Below are positions 45,115 to 53,825 of a stretch of 64,000 bases of DNA, piece after piece. The first letter of the stretch is position 1. Every line of letters starts with the position of its first letter. Both the position numbers and the translations under genes were made by a program. The notes under the pieces were generated by a model, which had not been told where the DNA came from, made no database searches, and saw only the letters and a program-made list of their open reading frames with translations. Origin of the DNA: UBA1858 sp045105615 (GTDB lineage Bacteria > Pseudomonadota > Gammaproteobacteria > UBA4575); the NCBI GenBank assembly GCA_045105615.1, contig JBGCDS010000009.1:1-64000 (forward strand). Reading direction: 5' to 3'.

Positions 45115-46629
45115 ATGGGTAAATATGTAGAGCAATGTCGACGTAGAGAAGAGCAAAATCGTCGTTTGCAACAACGTATCGAAGATGATTGTCGCCAATC
45201 AGGTCATGGTCGTCCGGTGACACGTAGAGACTTCTTAGGTAGAGGCTTTATCTCAGGAATGGGCATGGTGTTTGCGCCAACGCTTTCAACATTCTTGGCG
45301 CGTGAAGCACATGCTGAGTGTGATCTAACAACACTGGTTCAAGGTGCTGGTAAGATTCCATTCATTAGTATTGACCAGGGTGGTGGTGCCAATATCGCGG
45401 GTTCAAATGTAATGGTAGGTTCTTTAGGGCAGGAAAACTTTTTAAGTCCTGAAGGATATGCCAGATTAGGCTTACCAGAAGCTATCATTCCAGATAATGT
45501 TGGGGTAGACCGAACATTTGGAATTGCCATGCATCCTAATAGTGCGATGCTTAGAGGGATGCTGGATAAAACAAGTGTAGCTGCAAGAGCAGGCACTAAC
45601 GGTGTAGTCATTCCGGCACGTTCAGAAAACGATACTGGGAACAATCCACATAACCCTGTCTATGGTATTGCTCAGTCAGGTGCTAACGGCCAATTTGTAG
45701 CAGCTGTCGGAACGAGAAATTCTGATACTGGTGGTCGTTCTGATGCGCCTAGTTACATGATTGATCCTGCTGTCAGGCCGACTAAAGTCAGTAACTCCAA
45801 CGAAGCGATTGGTCTTGGTGGTGGAGATGATGATGGTTTTCCGACGGGTAGAGTGGCGGAAGCAGCTGCAATCATTAGTCAGTTGAAACTGGGTAAAATT
45901 ACTGCTGAAGAAGCGACTAAAGAGCTTGTGCAATGTGGTTATGATAAAAGTTCTGCGACATTCAACACAGCTATTACAGCTGCTGAGTTGGATCCTAATC
46001 AGGATACTGACTTGCAAGCAATTTTCCCTAATGGCGAGTTAAATGATGGTGATTTCCGTAAAGCGGCTGCGGTCATGAAAACAGTAATCAAAGGCTTTGC
46101 GGGTGCTGGAACCATTGAGTATGGCGGTCGTGACTATCATCAGAACCCTCGTCCTGAAACGGATGAAAAAGACTTTATTGTTGGTCAAGTTATTGGTGCA
46201 ACTTTAGAGTACGCGCAACGCGCTAATCAACCCGTTATGATCTATGTCTTTAGTGATGGTTCAGTCTCTGCTGATACAAATAATCCTGAAGATGATGGCA
46301 ATGGAACGACTAAATTCCGTTGGCGTTCAGATAATTCACAAACGGCTGCTAGCGCAATCTTTGTTTATCAACCTGGTGGTGTAAGACCAGTGCTGCGAGG
46401 TAATGCTGCAGGTACTAATCAGTTAGGTAGATTTAGAATGGATGGTAATGTTGATACTGCTTCAAGCCCATTCGCTAATAGTGTTACATCGTTAGCAGAG
46501 GTGGTAGTGCTAAATTATTTAGGGCTGCATGGTCAGCAGGCTAGATTTGGTGCGGATGTGTTAGCTAATAATGGTTTGGGAACAGGCGCAGTGGTTGATC
46601 CATATGTGGCATTCAATCCTATTGTCTAA
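45115..46629 (+). CDS. Tat-exported DUF1501-like protein
   Basis: 504 residues with a twin-arginine signal: TRRDFLGRGF (36-45), hydrophobic stretch, cleavage probably after EAHA (67). The mature part (FISIDQGGGANIAGSNVMVG, GIAMHPNSAMLRGMLDK, YVFSDGSVSADTNNPEDDGN) has the general look of the DUF1501/alkaline-phosphatase-like proteins that accompany CxxCH proteins in exported operons. Tat export implies folding, perhaps with a cofactor, in the cytoplasm. It is the last gene of the operon; GAGGA precedes the ATG by nine bases and a strong terminator follows. The exact family is not certain. Confidence 0.7.
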   Translation: MGKYVEQCRRREEQNRRLQQRIEDDCRQSGHGRPVTRRDFLGRGFISGMGMVFAPTLSTFLAREAHAECDLTTLVQGAGKIPFISIDQGGGANIAGSNVMVGSLGQENFLSPEGYARLGLPEAIIPDNVGVDRTFGIAMHPNSAMLRGMLDKTSVAARAGTNGVVIPARSENDTGNNPHNPVYGIAQSGANGQFVAAVGTRNSDTGGRSDAPSYMIDPAVRPTKVSNSNEAIGLGGGDDDGFPTGRVAEAAAIISQLKLGKITAEEATKELVQCGYDKSSATFNTAITAAELDPNQDTDLQAIFPNGELNDGDFRKAAAVMKTVIKGFAGAGTIEYGGRDYHQNPRPETDEKDFIVGQVIGATLEYAQRANQPVMIYVFSDGSVSADTNNPEDDGNGTTKFRWRSDNSQTAASAIFVYQPGGVRPVLRGNAAGTNQLGRFRMDGNVDTASSPFANSVTSLAEVVVLNYLGLHGQQARFGADVLANNGLGTGAVVDPYVAFNPIV

Positions 46630-46652
46630 GTAACAGAGCTTAAATTTAGTTA

Positions 46653-46686
46653 AAAGCAGAGTGACTAGTATCACTCTGCTTTTTTA
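46653..46686 (+). terminator. Terminator of the haem/LamG/Tat operon
   Basis: AAAGCAGAGTGA (46653-46664), loop CTAGTA, TCACTCTGCTTT (46671-46682), then more T: a perfect 12-bp stem and T-run, 24 bp after the stop of the Tat gene. Confidence 0.93.
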
Positions 46687-46779
46687 ATGATGAAAGGTCT
46701 AAATTTAGCGACCAAATTCATTTCTTATCTTTTCAATAAACCCAGAATAGTGCTGTCTAAAAACACTTAATTTTTTATT

Positions 46780-48156
46780 TTGGGAAATTCTGTCGACCAA
46801 GCAACTAAAGTATTACATTCCTCGCTGCAGTCTTACTTGCAGTGTCCAAAGTGTGGTTGTGAACAGTTAAATAAAAATTCGACTTCTTTTGACTGTGATC
46901 AATGTAATCAGTCCTATCCACAGCTAGAATTTAATAATGTTGCTATACCATTTGTATTTGAAGATGTTGATGCCGCAATTCATGCGTGGTGTGCAAGAAT
47001 TAATGGTTTTAAGAAAACTATTGGAGAAGAGATTGATCATATAAATGATCAATTAACAGATAAAAATATTAGCAAATTAACAAGAGGACGACTGAAGTCT
47101 TTATTGAAATTAAAAAAACAATACTGCCAACAAATAACAGATCATCTCAAGTGTTTTGATCAGTATACGGTAGAACAATATTTGTATAGCGGCAATAAGG
47201 TTGCCAAAAATCAAGGTGTTGATAGCTATGTTAATAATATATTCCGAGACTGGTGTTGGAATAATGGTGAGAACGAAGAGTTATTAGAAAGTGTCAGTGA
47301 TGTAATGAAGCCTGATTATTGTGCAGGCGAAACTTTAACACTAGGATCAGGCGCATCAAGATTTTCTTATGATTTTCATCAGCGTTATAAGTCTAAGCAT
47401 TCAGTACTACTTGATATTAATCCAGTATTACTTGGCTGTGCAGCTAAGATTATTAACGGTGAAACGATAACGCTGAATGAGTTTCCTTTGGCTCCTTTGG
47501 AAATACAAGATTTTTCAGTTGAGCAGCAATGTAAAATTGATGATGAAAAGAAACATGAATTCAGCTTTTTGTTAGCAGACGCATTAAATGCACCATTAGT
47601 TAAAAAAACATTCGATACAGTTCTCACGCCATGGGTGATAGATATAATCCCTATGGATTTTAGAGACTTTATTCCACAGGTGAATCGTTTGCTCAGAGTA
47701 GGCGGGCTATGGGTGAACTCAGGGTCATTAGCGTTTCTTCATCACAAACAGCAATGGAATTACTGTCAAGACGAAGTAGTGGATCTGTTGAAGAAGTATG
47801 GTTTTGATGACATTCAAGTTAGCCGAAGTAAAATTAATTACTTGAATTCACCTCATAGTGCTCATGGACGTATTGAGAATATATTCAACTTTTCAGCAAA
47901 AAAGAAATTTGATTCTTTACCCTCGAAAGAATTTAATTATCTTCCTGATTGGATTAATAATCAAAATCTTAGTATTCCAAATCAATCTGAATTAGTAGCA
48001 GCTTCCTCCACACATCTTTTGCAAGCACAGGTGCTTTCAGCCATTGATGGTGACCGTAGTATCATAAAAATTGCTGCCTTATTAGCCAAACAGTATGACA
48101 TGTCTGAAGACAGCGCAGTTGCAGCTGTTCGTCAAATTTTAATAGATAATTCTTAG
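46780..48156 (+). CDS. Zinc-ribbon SAM methyltransferase-like protein
   Basis: 458 residues from a TTG (a stop codon lies four codons upstream; no ribosome site). The N-terminus has a treble-clef or zinc-ribbon with four cysteines (CPKC at 22-25 and CDQC at 39-42), as in Trm112-like parts. A helical stretch follows, then a Rossmann methyltransferase core: LTLGSGASRFSYDFHQRY, HSVLLDINPVLLG, FDTVLTPWVIDIIPMDF and VNRLLRVGGLWVNSG. The core resembles the N2227/carnosine-methyltransferase group. The last 50 residues (AIDGDRSIIKIAALLAKQYD) look like a PqqD-type winged helix. The substrate is unknown; a histidine-derived or peptide substrate would fit, and the egtD-containing cluster lies 3 kb away. 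Confidence 0.65.
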   Translation: MGNSVDQATKVLHSSLQSYLQCPKCGCEQLNKNSTSFDCDQCNQSYPQLEFNNVAIPFVFEDVDAAIHAWCARINGFKKTIGEEIDHINDQLTDKNISKLTRGRLKSLLKLKKQYCQQITDHLKCFDQYTVEQYLYSGNKVAKNQGVDSYVNNIFRDWCWNNGENEELLESVSDVMKPDYCAGETLTLGSGASRFSYDFHQRYKSKHSVLLDINPVLLGCAAKIINGETITLNEFPLAPLEIQDFSVEQQCKIDDEKKHEFSFLLADALNAPLVKKTFDTVLTPWVIDIIPMDFRDFIPQVNRLLRVGGLWVNSGSLAFLHHKQQWNYCQDEVVDLLKKYGFDDIQVSRSKINYLNSPHSAHGRIENIFNFSAKKKFDSLPSKEFNYLPDWINNQNLSIPNQSELVAASSTHLLQAQVLSAIDGDRSIIKIAALLAKQYDMSEDSAVAAVRQILIDNS

Positions 48157-48245
48157 CTGAAAATCATTAATTACAGCTAACTTTTTTGCTTATAAAATAA
48201 GCTATAATGAAGTTAGTTATATGACTTTTTTCTCTAGATATTACT

Positions 48246-49694
48246 ATGAAGAATTCTATTCTATATATAGCTCTTGCATTAGTTTTTATCATTGTGGGTA
48301 GTGGTTATTATTTTAATACGCCACCACATAAAGATATTTTCGGCAGAGCATTAGTGTTGATGTTCGTTGATGACAGTATTAATCAAGCCGATCTCATTGC
48401 TGAGTGGGAAAGATTAGATTTATCGGTCGATGTTGTTGACGATTGTATGGCTGGCAGCAGTGCTAAACGCATTGCCTGTCAGGATAAATATATACAAAGT
48501 GCTTTATTGAGGGCTGAGGGTGCTCGTAAACCTCTACTCTTGTTAGCAGAGAAAGAGTCTTCACTAACACTATTTTCCGCCATAAATAAGAATGATGTAA
48601 GTAGAATAACAGCATTAATACTTTTGCAAGCTAGAGCCAGCGGAAATCATGTTGCATACAATGCAACTAAAAAGACGCTTGTTATTAGTGATGTAAATGA
48701 TTTGTCTGAAAATGTATTAGCTGCACGAATACTAGCATCAACTATCAGAAATCATAATCACTGGGTATGGTCAACTATGTTGATTGATGATGGCAAAGGT
48801 TTGTTATCTCATCATGTGTTACCTCATATGGTGTCTTATCTGATTGGTGGAAAAATAAATCCAGCATATCAAATCGAATTTAATGCCGAATCCCGCTGGC
48901 AAAATCCGCTAGTTAATAATGATAAGTTTTTCGAATTGATCGAATTAGTTGAAGAGCATGAGGTTGATAACGATATACATCGAATTTTGAGAGCTTTTTA
49001 TGCCTATGATCTTAACCTTTTAAAACAATGGCCTTTTAAAAAATATAAAGCGTTTAATTTAATAAAATATCGGGATTATTTGCCCGAAAATCAGAGGGGT
49101 CGATTTGCAGTCTTCTCAAACAGGAAGGGGCATAAATTCTACTTGGATTTACAACGTTATGAAAAGTATCAACCCGAATTTGTCATTGCTCTTGATGATG
49201 AAGAAAATCTTTATCGGATGACGTCATTTTATAAAACTAAAAGATATTACAGCTGGGAGCAAGGAGGACCAAGTAACGATATGCTCTATTCACAATCTTT
49301 GGGGGCTTTTATTCATTTTCAAAATCCACCGCCAGCGCATATGGAACTACCTTATTTGCAATACTCATCTATCTTATTTGAGAGCATACAGTTTACAGAT
49401 CAAGATCCTTATCTAGAATTCACTGATCTGAGTGGTTCAGCATTCGAAGTGCTTACTTTAAATTGTATTCCTTGCCATAGTGTTAATAAGATTGGTGGGG
49501 CTGCGCACCATTTAGATTATTTAACCGTTATGCCTCAGCCTGGTTTTGCTCAGCCATTGTTAAGCTATTCTAAAGATGTGCTAGAGAATTTCTTTTTTAA
49601 TCAAACTGCAACTGCTCAATTGATTGGAGTGAATCCTAATTATGTCGAAGAGAAAACTGGTAAAGAGCTCATGACTTGGTTGCTAGCAAAATAA
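48246..49694 (+). CDS. Membrane-anchored protein with C-terminal single-haem cytochrome domain
   Basis: 482 residues: one N-terminal anchor (ILYIALALVFIIVGSGYYF), about 350 residues of unknown periplasmic domain, and a C-terminal class I-like cytochrome with CIPCH (407-411) and a possible axial Met in TVMPQPGFAQPL (429). Two early cysteines (67 and 78) may pair. I do not recognise the middle domain. It follows the methyltransferase gene by 89 bp and ends 3 bp from a convergent gene. It is a second haem protein close to, but separate from, the three-gene haem operon. Confidence 0.65.
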   Translation: MKNSILYIALALVFIIVGSGYYFNTPPHKDIFGRALVLMFVDDSINQADLIAEWERLDLSVDVVDDCMAGSSAKRIACQDKYIQSALLRAEGARKPLLLLAEKESSLTLFSAINKNDVSRITALILLQARASGNHVAYNATKKTLVISDVNDLSENVLAARILASTIRNHNHWVWSTMLIDDGKGLLSHHVLPHMVSYLIGGKINPAYQIEFNAESRWQNPLVNNDKFFELIELVEEHEVDNDIHRILRAFYAYDLNLLKQWPFKKYKAFNLIKYRDYLPENQRGRFAVFSNRKGHKFYLDLQRYEKYQPEFVIALDDEENLYRMTSFYKTKRYYSWEQGGPSNDMLYSQSLGAFIHFQNPPPAHMELPYLQYSSILFESIQFTDQDPYLEFTDLSGSAFEVLTLNCIPCHSVNKIGGAAHHLDYLTVMPQPGFAQPLLSYSKDVLENFFFNQTATAQLIGVNPNYVEEKTGKELMTWLLAK

Positions 49695-49697
49695 CTA

Positions 49698-50165
49698 TTA
49701 TTTTATTTTGCCTGGCATGTTGACGTAAACTAGTCTTGCATTAGCAATCCTGTGTACGCTAACTGGCGAATATTGCTCATATAGATATCTTTCTACGCCA
49801 TCTCGATATTGCTCTTGTACTGAGGCCCAAGTTACCAATAGGTCATCACCAAATTTATTAAGTAACGAGCTATTTCTGAGCATCTGTAGTTCATTGGCAA
49901 TACGTCCATGGCCAATTCTAATCACATTATTCTTGTTCTGAGGTTTCCATACAATATAGTTGCCACTAGCTTTCACCTGTTCCAAATTTAAAGTGTTTAA
50001 TTTGCACCAACCTTGTTTTTTATACTTTGCCCATTTCACGGAAAGTTTTAAAGGCTTCTGAGTGCTAAATATTCCTGATTGTGACTGATAGCGTCTATTC
50101 ACCTTGGGTGAACTGGCAAAAAGCTGTAGTGCTGAGTAAATTCTTGGGCTGTCTGCTAGGCTCAT
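49698..50165 (-). CDS. Unknown protein, GIY-YIG-like segment
   Basis: 155 residues without signal peptide. Residues about 66-140 (SGNYIVWKPQ, VIRIGHGRIANELQML, LLVTWASVQEQYRDGVERYL, YEQYSP) follow the order of a GIY-YIG fold: strand with N-Y, second strand ending in a G-x-G turn, helix, then the late Glu in VERYLYEQ. The Tyr-Ile-Gly core is altered (IRIGHG), so nuclease activity is doubtful. The call is weak and rests on pattern only. Confidence 0.4.
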   Translation of the reverse strand: MSLADSPRIYSALQLFASSPKVNRRYQSQSGIFSTQKPLKLSVKWAKYKKQGWCKLNTLNLEQVKASGNYIVWKPQNKNNVIRIGHGRIANELQMLRNSSLLNKFGDDLLVTWASVQEQYRDGVERYLYEQYSPVSVHRIANARLVYVNMPGKIK

Positions 50166-50465
50166 ATTCTGATTAATAATTATACAATTGATTAGTAATC
50201 ATGCTTGTATTTGTAAAATTTATCTAGATATTGTGATCTAAGTAACAAAATAATAGCATATATTGTGATAAAGGCAAGCTTATGAGCACTAGTTAAAATA
50301 ATTATTAAGTAGGACGGATAATTGACTCTTATATGACGTGAAATATGAGCGCTGATTGTATTTTGTACTTTTGGTGGGAAAGACTATTTTGCTTAGAGAA
50401 AATTAACGTCAACCAATGTCAAAGTGGCGTTTATAAAAGCTTTGATGACGCTGATGTGAAGTTGA
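50166..50465. other. 300-bp non-coding gap
   Basis: AT-rich sequence between two minus-strand genes (senB ends at 50466). I see no gene, terminator-like hairpin or repeat in it. Confidence 0.5.
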
Positions 50466-51437
50466 TTATTTTATAAGATGTGCTGTTGGAAACTCAGCGA
50501 GTAATTTTGACCAGCTACTTTTTTCAACGCTAGGGTTGAATAAATAACGGCGAGATTTACATTGTTGAATTAAAGTTTGATAAAACTTAATGTCAGACTC
50601 GCAACGCAATAACAATTTTTTTATTTGTTTTGTGTTTTCAACCTCGAAGTATCCAGAGTATTTTTTTCCAAGTAAACCAACAGAGCCTTCTATGTCAGAT
50701 GAGATAATTGGAAGTCCAGCTACAATAGCTTCTGAAATAACATTCGCGCCACCTTCCATACGTGATGGAAGTATCAGTAAATCTGCTTGAGAAAATTTCA
50801 ACTGTAGTAATGACTGAGAAATTTCTCCATGCCATTGATAGCGTCTATTCTTAGCCATTTCTAATTTAGCGTTATGTTCCCATTCTTGTGTATGAGCTTT
50901 GCCAAAATGAGAAATCTGTATCCGACTACTCGAAGGTAAGGAGCGAATAGCATAGGCAGGACGTAGTGAATCTTTCTCATCACGTAAGTGCCCAGCAATA
51001 CATACATCGAAAACATGATTGTGACGCGTTTTTCTTATAGGTTTTGTTTCCGTTGATTGGTAAATAATACGTGCTTTGTGGTGATATTGTTGTGGCAAAG
51101 AATGTGTGATGTGGGCGTGCAAACCAATGAGTCGATCAGCATACGAAATTGACTTGAGAGTCTGTTGCTTATGTGTATGTAGAAAGCGATAAACATCAGT
51201 GCCAGTTAATGCAATTAATAATGGTCGAGTAGGGTGCCTCTCGGCAAATAGTTGTATTGAATCTGCGCTACGCCATGCATGTAATGCCAGCATAAGATCA
51301 ACATTTTCATCAGAATACTGCTGCGCGACCGATACTCTGTGGCCTAGCGATTGTAAAATATTTCTCCAGCGGACTGCGGTTGTACGATTACCATTACGTG
51401 AATCAATTTTTGCCGGACTTATTAGCTGGATATGCAT
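50466..51437 (-). CDS. senB: Selenosugar synthase SenB (glycosyltransferase)
   Basis: SenB makes a selenosugar from selenophosphate and a UDP-sugar for selenoneine synthesis. The 323-residue protein is GT-B type: MHIQLISPAKIDSRNGNRTT at the N-terminus, LGHRVSVAQQY, an ALTGTDVYRFL segment and the nucleotide-sugar region with ILPSRMEGGANVISEAIVAG. SRNGNRTTAVRWRNIL resembles the conserved start of SenB proteins. The frame extends to 51467, but the ATG at 51437 fits. It is divergent from senA, 89 bp apart. Assignment rests on the sequence plus the neighbouring senA, egtD and selD fusion. Confidence 0.82.
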   Translation of the reverse strand: MHIQLISPAKIDSRNGNRTTAVRWRNILQSLGHRVSVAQQYSDENVDLMLALHAWRSADSIQLFAERHPTRPLLIALTGTDVYRFLHTHKQQTLKSISYADRLIGLHAHITHSLPQQYHHKARIIYQSTETKPIRKTRHNHVFDVCIAGHLRDEKDSLRPAYAIRSLPSSSRIQISHFGKAHTQEWEHNAKLEMAKNRRYQWHGEISQSLLQLKFSQADLLILPSRMEGGANVISEAIVAGLPIISSDIEGSVGLLGKKYSGYFEVENTKQIKKLLLRCESDIKFYQTLIQQCKSRRYLFNPSVEKSSWSKLLAEFPTAHLIK

Positions 51438-51526
51438 CTTACGATTAGTATAGTGGTAAAAACGCAAGCACGTCTGTGCTATCGTGACGATACATCAAGT
51501 TGTCTAAGAATATAACTGAGTTGAGA

Positions 51527-52834
51527 ATGACGTTAGCAAGCTCTGAGGACCTAATAAAGCAGTTAACTGATGCACGTGCTCGAACATGTGCATTAATTGA
51601 CCAGTTGAGTGAGGAGCAGTTAACAGGTCCTAGACTCCCGACAGTAAATCCATTGCGTTGGGAAATTGGGCATGCAGCTTATTTTTACGAATTTTGGATT
51701 TTACGCCATCACTATCAAGAACCTTCCTTAATAACCGGAATAGATGAATTATTTGACTCAATTCATATACCACATGAATCGCGCTGGGATTTAAAGCTTC
51801 CTACTCTTTCTGACACTATAAATTATATGCAACAGGTGAAAGATAGGGTTGTTCATCATTTATCTAGTGGTCAACAAGACAGTATTAGGAATTACTTAAC
51901 TCAATATGCAATTTTCCATGAAGATATGCATTGTGAAGCGTTTACATACACTCGCCAAACTTTGAAATATCCAGAGCCAAAAATTTCTTTAGATATTAAG
52001 CCTATTAAAAACCTTGATCCAATTATGGGAGATGCCTTTATTCCCGGTGGCTCTTTTATGCTAGGTGCAGAATCTAATGATAATTTCATTTTTGATAATG
52101 AAAAATGGGCGCATGATAAAACAGTTGTACCATTTAAGATTTCTAAAACTGCAGTCAGTAATGAAGAGTATGAAAAATTCGTTAATGCAGGAGGCTATCT
52201 TCAACGTGAATATTGGTGTGCTCAAGGTTGGTTATGGTTAAGCGAGAATAATATCAAACACCCTGTTTATTGGAGATTTGATAAGAAAACTAATTATTGG
52301 AAAGTACGGTTGTTTGATAAATGGCAAAATCTACAAGCAAAATCAGCGATGGTGAATGTTAACTGGTATGAAGCGAGTGCATATTGCCAGTGGGCTGGAC
52401 GTCGTTTGCCGACAGAGCTTGAGTGGGAAGTTGCAGCATCAGCTGTCCCAACAAATAGTAATGTCTGTTTAAGTAATGAAAAAAGATATTACCCTTGGGG
52501 CGATGATGCAGCTAATTCTGAATATGCCAATTTCAACGGTGAAACACTAGGGCCGATTGATGTTAACGCTAAGCCTGCTGGTGACAGTGCCTTTGGTTGT
52601 CGGCAAATGTTAGGGAATGTTTGGGAGTGGACAGATACAATTTTTTCTCCATACCCGGGTTTTACTCCAGATATGTATGAAGATTATTCGCAACCTTTAT
52701 TTGGCAAGGCTCGTGTCTTGCGCGGTGGTTGCTGGGCAACTCGAGCTAGGTTACTGCGAAACACTTGGCGTAATTATTATGCAGCAGAGCGCAATGATGT
52801 TTTTGCAGGATTTAGGACCTGCGCAATCACTTGA
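51527..52834 (+). CDS. senA: Selenoneine synthase SenA (EgtB-like)
   Basis: EgtB-fold enzyme; SenA joins the selenosugar to hercynine, giving a selenoxide that leads to selenoneine. An N-terminal DinB-like domain has iron ligands in EIGHAAYF (His49) and FHEDMHCEA (His131, His135), matching EgtB. It is followed by an FGE-sulfatase domain (PGGSFMLGAE, WYEASAYCQWAGRRLPTELEWE, GNVWEWTDTIF, VLRGGCWATRARL, FAGFRTC). 435 residues from the ATG at 51527; a TTG at 51500 would add 9. EgtB or OvoA are alternatives, but a SenB-type glycosyltransferase and a SelD fusion in the same cluster favour SenA. It lies 16 bp before egtD. Confidence 0.82.
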   Translation: MTLASSEDLIKQLTDARARTCALIDQLSEEQLTGPRLPTVNPLRWEIGHAAYFYEFWILRHHYQEPSLITGIDELFDSIHIPHESRWDLKLPTLSDTINYMQQVKDRVVHHLSSGQQDSIRNYLTQYAIFHEDMHCEAFTYTRQTLKYPEPKISLDIKPIKNLDPIMGDAFIPGGSFMLGAESNDNFIFDNEKWAHDKTVVPFKISKTAVSNEEYEKFVNAGGYLQREYWCAQGWLWLSENNIKHPVYWRFDKKTNYWKVRLFDKWQNLQAKSAMVNVNWYEASAYCQWAGRRLPTELEWEVAASAVPTNSNVCLSNEKRYYPWGDDAANSEYANFNGETLGPIDVNAKPAGDSAFGCRQMLGNVWEWTDTIFSPYPGFTPDMYEDYSQPLFGKARVLRGGCWATRARLLRNTWRNYYAAERNDVFAGFRTCAIT

Positions 52835-52850
52835 ATAAGAAACTACGATT

Positions 52851-53816
52851 ATGCCTGATAAGAAAATTCATTTTCATGATATGCATCCTACAGTCAGCAA
52901 TATGCTCGAAGATGTGGTCATTGGATTGCAACAAAGTCCTCGCTCTATATCTTCAAAATATTTTTATGATGAAAAAGGCTCGCAGCTATTTGATCAAATA
53001 ACTGATACAGAAGATTACTATCCCACTAGAACTGAAATAAGCATTCTTCAGAAGTATAAGCAAGAGATTGTTGGCTTATTAAATAAAAATTGTTTGTTAA
53101 TTGAGCCAGGTGGAGGCAGTTGTTCAAAAGTGCGTATTTTTGTGAATGATTTAAGACCTAGCATATATGTGCCAATGGACATTTCTAAGCAACACTTGTT
53201 GGCATCAGCAGAACAAATGTCTAAAGAAATTCCATGGTTAGATATACATACTGTATGTAATGACTTTACGTTTAAATTAATGTTGCCAGATGGGTTGCCT
53301 GATGATGCTCGAGTAGTATTTTTCCCTGGCTCTAGTATTGGTAATTTTAAGCGCTCTGCGGCGGTCCAATGCTTATCTGATATTGCAAATCTACTTAGAG
53401 AATCAGGGCAGTTGTTAATTGGTGTTGATTTGAAGAAAAATAAAATCATTCTTGAGAGTGCCTACAATGATTCTGAAGGTGTTACTGCAGAATTTAATAT
53501 GAATCTGTTGTCGCGCTTAAACAATGAATTGTCTGCGGATTTTGATCTTCAAGCGTGGAACCATTATGCATTTTATAACTCTGAAGAGGGGCGCATTGAA
53601 ATGCATTTGAAGAGCATGTGTGAGCAGGTAGTAAGTATTGATGATCACGAATTTTATTTCGCCGAAAATGAAACAATACATACAGAGAATTCCTGTAAAT
53701 ATACGATTGAGGAATTTCAGTCGCTAGGTTTAGAGGCTGGTTTATACCCTGAAAAAGTGTGGGTGGATGATAATAGTCTTTTCAGTGTTCATTTGTTTTC
53801 AGTGAAGCCTAAATAA
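52851..53816 (+). CDS. egtD: L-histidine N-alpha-methyltransferase EgtD
   Basis: Trimethylates histidine with three SAM to give hercynine, the acceptor for ergothioneine or selenoneine. 321 residues: GLQQSPRSISSKYFYDEKGS near the N-terminus, QITDTEDYYPTRTEISIL, the SAM loop IEPGGGSCSKVRIF, VPMDISKQHLL, and FFPGSSIGNFKRSAAV. These are close to the EgtD consensus. It lies in tight series senA-egtD-senC (16 and 9 bp gaps), so the substrate of SenA is made by the same operon. Confidence 0.93.
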   Translation: MPDKKIHFHDMHPTVSNMLEDVVIGLQQSPRSISSKYFYDEKGSQLFDQITDTEDYYPTRTEISILQKYKQEIVGLLNKNCLLIEPGGGSCSKVRIFVNDLRPSIYVPMDISKQHLLASAEQMSKEIPWLDIHTVCNDFTFKLMLPDGLPDDARVVFFPGSSIGNFKRSAAVQCLSDIANLLRESGQLLIGVDLKKNKIILESAYNDSEGVTAEFNMNLLSRLNNELSADFDLQAWNHYAFYNSEEGRIEMHLKSMCEQVVSIDDHEFYFAENETIHTENSCKYTIEEFQSLGLEAGLYPEKVWVDDNSLFSVHLFSVKPK

Positions 53817-53825
53817 AAAATAATT

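Noticed and set aside
51527..52834. OvoA or ordinary ergothioneine EgtB
   Set aside because: No OvoA methyltransferase domain is fused, and the flanking SenB-type and SelD genes fit SenA better.
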